Shown: piece by piece, positions 57,401 through 64,000 of the stretch
Layout: every line of letters starts with the position of its first letter
Position numbering within the stretch: position 1 is the first letter of the stretch
Origin: Edaphochlamys debaryana
Taxonomy: Eukaryota > Chlorophyta > Chlorophyceae > Chlamydomonadales
Direction: 5' to 3'
NCBI GenBank assembly: GCA_016858145.1
Contig: JAEHOE010000099.1
Span: 372,001-436,000 of the forward strand
Length of the DNA: 64,000 bases
Translations under genes and position numbers: made by a program
Notes under the pieces: generated by a model
What the model saw: only the letters and a program-made list of their open reading frames with translations
What the model was told of the DNA's origin: nothing
Databases searched by the model: none

Positions 57401-58568
57401 TAAGCACGCCAGCACCCGCACGCAACCTGACCATGGCGTGCAGGGCCGCATTATAGAGCACGTGGCGAATGCACCACGCCCCACCGCCCTGAGACCTCTC
57501 ATGAAAGCCATGCGGACTCCCGCAGCAAACCCTCTCAAACGACAAACCCTCGTCAACATGTAGCACGGCTTATGGAGACCGCATACGATGGCCCAACATA
57601 GTTTCACCCTCGAATCCCTGAACCCACGCGGCACGACAGACCGCCCAAGACCTCCGAGCCACGGAGTCCTTGCCTAACACAAACCCTCGTGGCGCTCGCC
57701 GCCGCACTCACACAGCGCCACCCCTCCTCAGCCGCTCCCCTTGCCCTCGAGCCCAGAGGCGCGACAGACCGCTGGACTCGATGGCAGTGGCTGCCGCACT
57801 CGTGTAGCAAAACCATGCCACTCCCAACCCTCATCTCGAACAAAAACCACAGATCTTTTGTGTAACTAGCTAGTTTCAAGAAGCCCCCGAGCATCTGGGC
57901 CGTACCGCTGCGCATTGACGCGACGAGGAACTCTCAAACAGTGAGGTGCACACGCCCTAACAACAACAGCAGCAGCCTTTCTCACACGAGGCAAAACACG
58001 CGCCATGGGGCAACACGCATCAATTGGAGTATACTGCGCTGCACATGACTGAGAGGCGCGCATGTGCTACTAGTGCAGGGTTTTTAGGCACACGGAGCCC
58101 TGCAGGCCCCCCGAGGCCTGAGGAGCGCCGGCCACCACCAACGCAACCTCAGGCCCCCCACAAACCCACCTCCTCGCGCACTCCCTCCCGTTCACCTCGC
58201 TACGGCCCTCGCCCATATCCCCCTCGCATCCTGCTCCGAGCCGATAGCACCTTCCTCGTCGCGCGCGCCTTTGTTCGCTGTACAAAAGGACTGCTTAGGG
58301 GATGCCCCCCACAACCCACCAGCTCCCACACGCCCAGGCCATGCCAGCGCCGGCACATGCGCGCCTGCGCCTCTCCAATCTTCTCCGCGGTCCGACCGCG
58401 CTCTCCATTACCCTTGCGTGCTCCACCTTCCGGCGCCACTCAGTTCCAGGCGCCGGGTCTCTCTCTCCGAGGCTCGGCGACTGGCGCCCCCTCGGTAATA
58501 ACGAAATGCCGGCACCGCAAAGGCCGGCCTCACCCCTTCTCAGCGCTCCCTCTTCGGTCGCCTCTCAC
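54482..58568. other. intergenic region without a supported gene
   Basis: About 4 kb between the CCT gene and the minus-strand gene ending at 58569. It holds both 3' UTRs (the genes are convergent). ORFs up to 237 codons (55801-56514) lack recognisable domains or codon bias. GC content appears lower and CA/TG-rich runs more frequent at about 56900-57900, which may be old transposon-derived sequence. Confidence 0.5.
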
Positions 58569-60852
58569 TCACAGCTCGCCGGACCCGGCGCGCGACGCGC
58601 CGCCGCTCTCCCCGCGCCCGGGCCGCCCCTCGAACTTGTAGTAGATGGACGTGAGCGAGTAAACCTGAGAGAGTGATTGTTTCGAGGGCGGGTGCGACCG
58701 AGTTAGTCCACGTAACCGAGATGCCCTGCATTGACGCGGTCCTTCGAGGCACGTGCAAGGAGGCGGCCCGACAGTGGTGAAGTTCGAGGTTGCCAGAGCA
58801 AACTCTAGGCACTCAGGACTCAGTCCAGGGGTCGGGGCCGGGGGCGGGAGGAGGCCGATCGCGCCGGCAGCCTACCAGGTCCGCCAGGGGTACGGCGTAC
58901 GTGACGGAGCAGCCGGGCGGGCGGTACTTCTGGGTCTTCTTCACCCAGTCCCGCGGCGGCTTGTTGGGGTACTTCCGGGAGAACGCCAGCTCCTGCGGCA
59001 CACGGTGGGGGGACAGCGGGGGAGAGGCGCGCGTCAGGAAGGTTCCAGAGTACGACAGAGAGTACGTCGGCTTCTGGCAGTGAAATGGTAGAGGTAAACC
59101 ACTGTCAAAGAAATTGGTCAACACCTCACCGTCTCCTGCGGCAGCGTCCGCAGGCGCATCTTGGTCTCGGGGCTGACGTCGTTCCAGCCGAGCGCCGGGT
59201 TGAGGAAGAAGTTCCAGCCCCTGAAACACAGGTGACGTGGGGTACGTCAGCCCCAGTCAAGGGCACGAGCAACCCCAGCCCTGCAACCATTCAGCTGCCC
59301 TGACCAGGCAGGCCTCATCACGAAGCTCCGTGCTCACCGGCCCTCAACGTGCTGCCCGAGGAACAGCACCTCGCGCTTGGTGGTGCGCGGGTGGTGAAGG
59401 TTCATGCGCAGCCACGTGGTCAGCGCGGCCCACTCCTTGTCCCTGTCCGCCCTGTCTCCGCTTCCCGCGGGCGCGATGGCAGCAGGAAGCACCACCAGGC
59501 CTGCAGCGGAAGGTCCCGCCGGAGCCGCGCTGGGCGACTCATCCTCCTCGTCGGGGTCGCTCGACAGCACCATTTGGCCGGGGCAGAGCATCCCAGAACC
59601 GAGCTGCAAGTGGAAGAACAGCACAAGGGCGGTGGCGAGGACAGTAAGAGGCGCACATCCTGTTGCACGCGCACGCAGCGCTCAGTGAGGAGAAACGCGA
59701 CCGTGAAACGACAATCGGGTCAAAGATATTGTTTGTCGACCGGCCGAAAACGGTCGCTCCGCAGGCAGAACGGTAAATACACCGCATACTATACGCGCTC
59801 AACGAGCGGGGGCATGTGGGGCTCGAAGACCTCTCTAGGGCCGCGGGCGACCAAATTGTGCCTTGCGCTGGGGCTCACACTCCGCGCCGCCCCCGGCGCC
59901 TAGAGAAAGAGGGTGCTATGGTCTTTAGCAGTTGGTGCTGGGGCAGCGCGAACAAGCGCCCGGACCTTTTGTCAGGGCTGCTTCAGCGCTGCTGCGTCCG
60001 GTGCCTCGACCCGCGACACCCGCGGTTTGGTGCCTCGAGAGGGCCGCGTCGAGGCAGGGATGGGTATGACCACGGCCACAACGCACAACGCCTCCATCCC
60101 GGTGTCTATCGACACCACCCACCACAGGACTAGGTAGCTAGGTAGCTCTGGAGACGGCGTGCGATTGTGGGGAATCGGTCGGCCCCAAGGCTCGCGCACA
60201 GCCTGAGCCCGCTAGACCGTGCGCTGCGTGATGCCTTGTGGCCTGAAGCTAGTCAGCGGGTCCCGCGGTGGCGCACAGCGCGCGCCGAGCGAAAAGCGCA
60301 GATATAGCGCAGATAATATCTGCCTTCAACCTCCGCGGTCGGGCGCGCGTGTGCACGCCAGGACTCACCCGCTTGGGACCGCGCCAGACGTAGCTACGCG
60401 TCGTTGTTGCCACTGGAGCGGCGGCTTTGGGCGAAGGCGACGGCGAGGCAGCAGAATCCGGGCCCGCTGGAGACGCGCGCCTGGGCGCGTTCTGGATGGC
60501 CCCGCCAGATGCTCCTGACATTGAGGACGACGAGCAGGGTGGCTGAGGTGCCTCCTCCTCCTCGTCCAGGCCTGAATCGACTCCGTTCGGCCCCGAGTTG
60601 AAGCCGTCGCTGGCCATCCGGTTCCGCTTTCCAGCGGTTCCACTTGCGAGGTTGAAGAGCATCTCGGCGGCCTCGACAGCGCTGGCATCCTGCGGGTCCG
60701 GAGGCTGGGTCGCTCAGGGAATCCGCATCGACAATCGCTTGCGACCCCGCCCAACGCACCTGATAGTCGCATGCGTCCTCGACACTTGAGGAGCGCTCGC
60801 GTTTGAGGCCCGTGTAGAAGCCCGCGAAAGCGGGCTGCAGAGTTTGGTGCAT
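58569..60852 (-). CDS. uncharacterised protein (327 aa, 6 exons)
   Basis: Exons 60852-60760, 60689-60369, 59603-59338, 59220-59130, 58992-58876 and 58664-58569 join in one frame (328 codons), with GT...AG at all five introns. I do not recognise the family. Visible features are MHQTLQPAFAGFYTGLKRER at the start, EAAEMLFNLASG with a nearby basic GKRNR, an acidic DEEEEAP stretch and a Ser/Pro-rich linker. The second half looks conserved and is Trp/Lys-rich (SYVWRGPKR, RGWNFFLNPALGWNDVSP, KYPNKPPRDWVKKTQKYRPP, SLTSIYYKFEG). Well-formed exons with strong third-position GC support a real gene. It may be a nuclear protein, but no function is offered. Confidence 0.7.
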
Positions 60853-61534
60853 GGCCGCAAGCGCAAGTTCGGTATGTGTCGCAAAGCGGTGTCTTGGTGA
60901 TGAAACGTATGGCAGACGGCAGCTTGCAGTCGACACTGTATTGTGTTTGTGTGTGTGTGGAGAGATAATAAGGCGACTGCGACCAGCGACCGAACTTGAG
61001 CGACTTGCGCCCAGCGCGATCGGTCGATTGCCGACACAGCCCTAGAGGGAGGACGTCCCGCAGAGCGTGTCGTCTTACACTAAGGGCACCAATCCAAGTA
61101 CCGAGCTCAAACCAACGCGCCAGGCACGTCGACGACGCCGCATGTTCAATCGCATGCCGCTTGCCGCACCTGCAAGGCCGTCGCAAAGCGGGCACCATTA
61201 TGTATGTAACTATCGAACCCCGCACTTGAATTCGTGCCACGCCAGCTTGGGTGGAGGTCTGGCCCGACAAGCGGGTCAGCTTGGCATGCACGGCCCAGAG
61301 CTGCGAGCCCCCCGGCAGGGAAGCGCCCTGGAGCGCGAGGGCTGAACGGAAGAGGGGGTGAAAAGTAACAGGGCCACTGCAGACCACGACGAGACGCAAC
61401 GAGCGGGGGTCCGAGGCCAGCCCCACCCCTGGAACATGCCCCTCCGCCCTAGTGGCTGGGAACTTGGACGCAGGGGCAGGACGTGGCAGGACGTCCTCCG
61501 CTCCTCCTCAGGCCGTGTGCCAACACCTTTCTTT
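60853..61534. other. intergenic region
   Basis: About 680 bp upstream of the 327-aa gene, presumably including its promoter. No other feature is seen apart from a short (tg)n run at about 60946-60958. Confidence 0.45.
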
Positions 61535-62150
61535 GCCTGCCAGCCCCTCCCGGTCGTGCCCCTCGCCCATTGCTTTTCCAGTTTACACCAGCCCTCTCCG
61601 CGGCCACCCTCATCCGCCTGGTCTGGTCCTCCGCTCGGCAGGGCGCCCGCCTGCCCGCCTGGATGGCCCGCGCCTGCGCCCTGCTGGGGCCGGCCCTGGC
61701 GCACGGCCGCCTGCCGCCGGGGGCCGCGGGCTCCCTGGCCTGGGGCCTGGGCCACCCCCGCTTCGGCGACCCTGGGGCCACGGAGGCACTGCTGGCGCTG
61801 CTGCGGCGCTGGCTGTCGGGCGAGGCGGCGGAGGCGGAGCGGTGCTGGTGGGTGGAGGGTTGCCTCATATGGGTAGCCTCGCAACGTGACTGGTCTTGTC
61901 ATGCGCCACGGTGCTTTGACGCTTACTTCGCCCACGCCCCCCGCCTTGCCCTGGCTCCGCCTCCCGCGCCGCAGGACCGCCACCTGCCACGTGGCCTGGG
62001 CGCTGCTGCGGCTGCGGCGGCTGGGCCCCGCCTCCCCCGAGCTGCGGCGCCTGTGCACCTGCCTGGCGCAGGCCCTGGAGGCGGACAGCGAGCGACACAG
62101 ATACAGGGGCAGGGGGGGCGGGCAGGGCGCGGAGGGGGCGGAGGCAGGTG
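61535..62150 (+). pseudogene. inverted duplicate of exons 6-7 (partial) of the large Ala-rich gene
   Basis: This plus-strand segment closely matches the reverse complement of about 40987-41590. It holds the 3' part of exon 6 (ATLIRLVWSSARQGARLPAW ... SGEAAEAERCW), the whole intron with the same gtgggtgg donor and ccgcag acceptor, and the 5' part of exon 7 (CHVAWALLRLRRLGPASPEL ... RYRGRGGG). A ~30-bp insertion lies near 61558-61588. It lacks the rest of the gene, so it is a gene fragment. Retention of the intron shows a DNA-level copy, not a retrocopy. Confidence 0.85.
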
Positions 62151-64000
62151 CTTGGGGGACTGCTGCGCGCAGACCGCCTTTCCCTTGGCCGCCCCCTGAC
62201 CTTCTGGTACAAGCAGCCAGCGCTAGTGCCAGGCCGCCGGGTGGTCGCCGTTGCCCCCCGCCCGCACAAGCGCCCCTGTCGCCCCCCTTCTTGGCATCTT
62301 CGCCTTGCGCTGAGCATGCTGAGCATGCCTGGCCAGGATCGTGAGATTCGTGACTCAAGCAAGACGCACGCGGTGCGTTCCCTCCCCCCCCCGTACCACC
62401 CCACCCCCTGCCCCTCGCAGTTACTGACCCGCACCTCCCCGGCCGCACCTGGAGCTTCAGGTCTTGCGCCAGCCCTGCACGCAGCCCCCCCCCTTGTTAG
62501 CACGGTCCGTTTGAGGTCCTAGCGCGCCTCGCCCTGTGTGAGGCCAGGGGGCCACCGTGCAGCAATCCAGGCCCGCGCTCCAAACCAGCAATGTGAGAGG
62601 CCAGGGCCAGCTGCGGAAGTTTGCGGGGCCGCTTGCGGACATGCAAGGTCCGGATTGGCGACAGAGGCTCCCTCCGCTCAACAAATCGAGCATGCTTTGG
62701 CCCCCCCCTCCATCCATTCCGCCGGTGACGGTCAAGCTTGTTCGCATCTGCGCGCGCTGCAGCCTAGGTACGGATGATTGGATGAGCCATTCTAGAGGCG
62801 GCACTGTACTCGCAGGGTGACGATGACAGGGGATGCAGCTGATCGCTCATTCTAAAGGTGGGCAAAGCGGGCAGAGTGTGGAGATGCACGGTTGCGGGCG
62901 GGAAGGGGCCGAGGCGGAAGGAGGTAAGGTGGAAGGAGGTCACAAGGGAGTGGGAGTCTGAAGCGGTGGAGGTCATGTGGAGTAGGGCAACACAAATCCT
63001 GCGACAGGCAACTGAGACTTGCATCGCAGCGCTGAACCCGGACATACCGGTAGGCTTAATGTATGAATGTACCATGTAGCCACTGCACCAGTATTGTTGC
63101 CCTGCGGCGTGCGGGGGAGCGGGGAGGGGGCGCGCAGACGATTTCGACTGCGTGGTCCTGCCCTCACAGCGTGCCAGCCTGGCGCCAGGGGCGGCGTAGC
63201 GCAGAGAATGCCGCACTTCCGATTGCACCGTACGGTGCGCAACCGGGTCTGCCAGTTGGGGCTGGGGAGAAGGACGGACAAGGCACGGACAAGGAGCCCG
63301 GAGTGAGTTCAACGCCCCCCGCCGACGGCACTCGGCAACCCGGCATGGGAGCAGCAGTGGTGGGGCGGCTAAGTCGCGGCAGCCGACTGGACACTGGGGC
63401 CGTGAGGGACACTTAAAGCATGGTAACGCCAACTTACAATCTTACATACTCTCGGCCTCTCACTCTGGGGCCATAAGGCGGAGGTCCCTTCTCACCTTAC
63501 CTGAGGCCCCTCCTCACCTTGGCCCCCGTTTCTTAAGACCCACAACGCACGCCAGCTGCCATCACCTTTACGTACACCCGCCTGCCAGACCACGCACTCC
63601 TGCTACGGTATGACGTACTCTCAGCAGAACAACTCTGACGAATCCAGAAAGGCCCGCAAGGCCCCAATGAAGCCCCACGGTGCTCTCGCATCCTGCGGCC
63701 CCCATCACCATGCTCAACTCCTCCGCCACTCCTGCACGCCGCCGCCAGGGCTTATTGCCACCGCACCGCCACTGTGGGTGGACGGCTACCCTCCCAGGCA
63801 TGGCAACAGCACCAAAACGGAGCCTCACAACAACCAAACAACAAACCCTTTACATCAGACGGACAAACCATACATCAGAAACATGACCCGGATACGTGAG
63901 CATCGTGGGACTAAGGAAGAAGATATGCGGTGGTGTGTGCCGTTGATGACGAGTGAGAGAATGAAGCGCCCTTGCTCTGGAAGTCCAGCCAGGGGCGAAG
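62151..64000. other. right-edge region without a supported gene
   Basis: No gene supported. Two TTACA motifs at 63434-63438 and 63442-63446 read TGTAA on the minus strand and could be poly(A) signals for a minus-strand gene entering from beyond the right edge. Short pyrimidine/purine runs occur at about 62383-62410 and 62700-62715. Confidence 0.4.

Overview
This window looks like nuclear DNA of a chlorophyte alga, most likely Chlamydomonas reinhardtii or a close relative. The DNA is GC-rich. Genes are split by many short introns with GTGAGT/GTGCGT donors and CAG acceptors. Proteins are inflated by Ala/Gly/Pro/Gln-rich disorder, minisatellites are abundant, and TGTAA serves as a poly(A) signal. 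All exon models below were joined by hand. Every one closes in a single frame from ATG to stop, which is the main evidence for the splice sites.

Layout. (1) 2.4-4.3 kb, minus: a DUF506/PDDEXK_6 family gene. (2) 5.03-23.79 kb: one 18.8-kb DNA transposon with ~1.16-kb terminal inverted repeats. It carries two convergent, apparently intact genes. The plus-strand gene encodes a 954-aa KDZ-superfamily transposase (9 exons). The minus-strand gene encodes a 1,961-aa protein (20 exons) with a coiled coil, two PHD-type zinc fingers and a C-terminal Ulp1/C48-like protease domain. Both ATGs lie just inside the inner TIR edges, so the TIRs probably supply both promoters. The genes are separated by a 63-bp minisatellite whose block, including the 3' end of the transposase gene, has been duplicated. 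The PHD-Ulp1 gene contains a tandem array of 402-bp exon-plus-intron units. (3) 23.8-26.9 kb: repeat-rich intergenic DNA. (4) 26.9-38.4 kb, minus: an 18-exon, 2,448-aa TKL-type protein kinase whose catalytic domain is split by a ~1,230-residue insert. (5) 40.1-47.7 kb, minus: a 1,879-aa Ala-rich protein, possibly an organelle helical-repeat (OPR-like) factor. One intron holds a ~0.92-kb repeat that recurs at 51 kb. (6) 48.2-49.7 kb, plus: FIS1, divergent from gene 5. (7) 52.7-54.5 kb, plus: a CCT-domain protein. (8) 58.6-60.9 kb, minus: an unrecognised 327-aa protein. (9) 61.5-62.2 kb, plus: an inverted duplicate of two exons and the intron of gene 5.

The host genes show no obvious shared pathway. 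The transposon is the coherent functional unit: a transposase plus a chromatin-reader/deSUMOylase-like partner under shared TIR control. It is the best candidate here for an under-described system.
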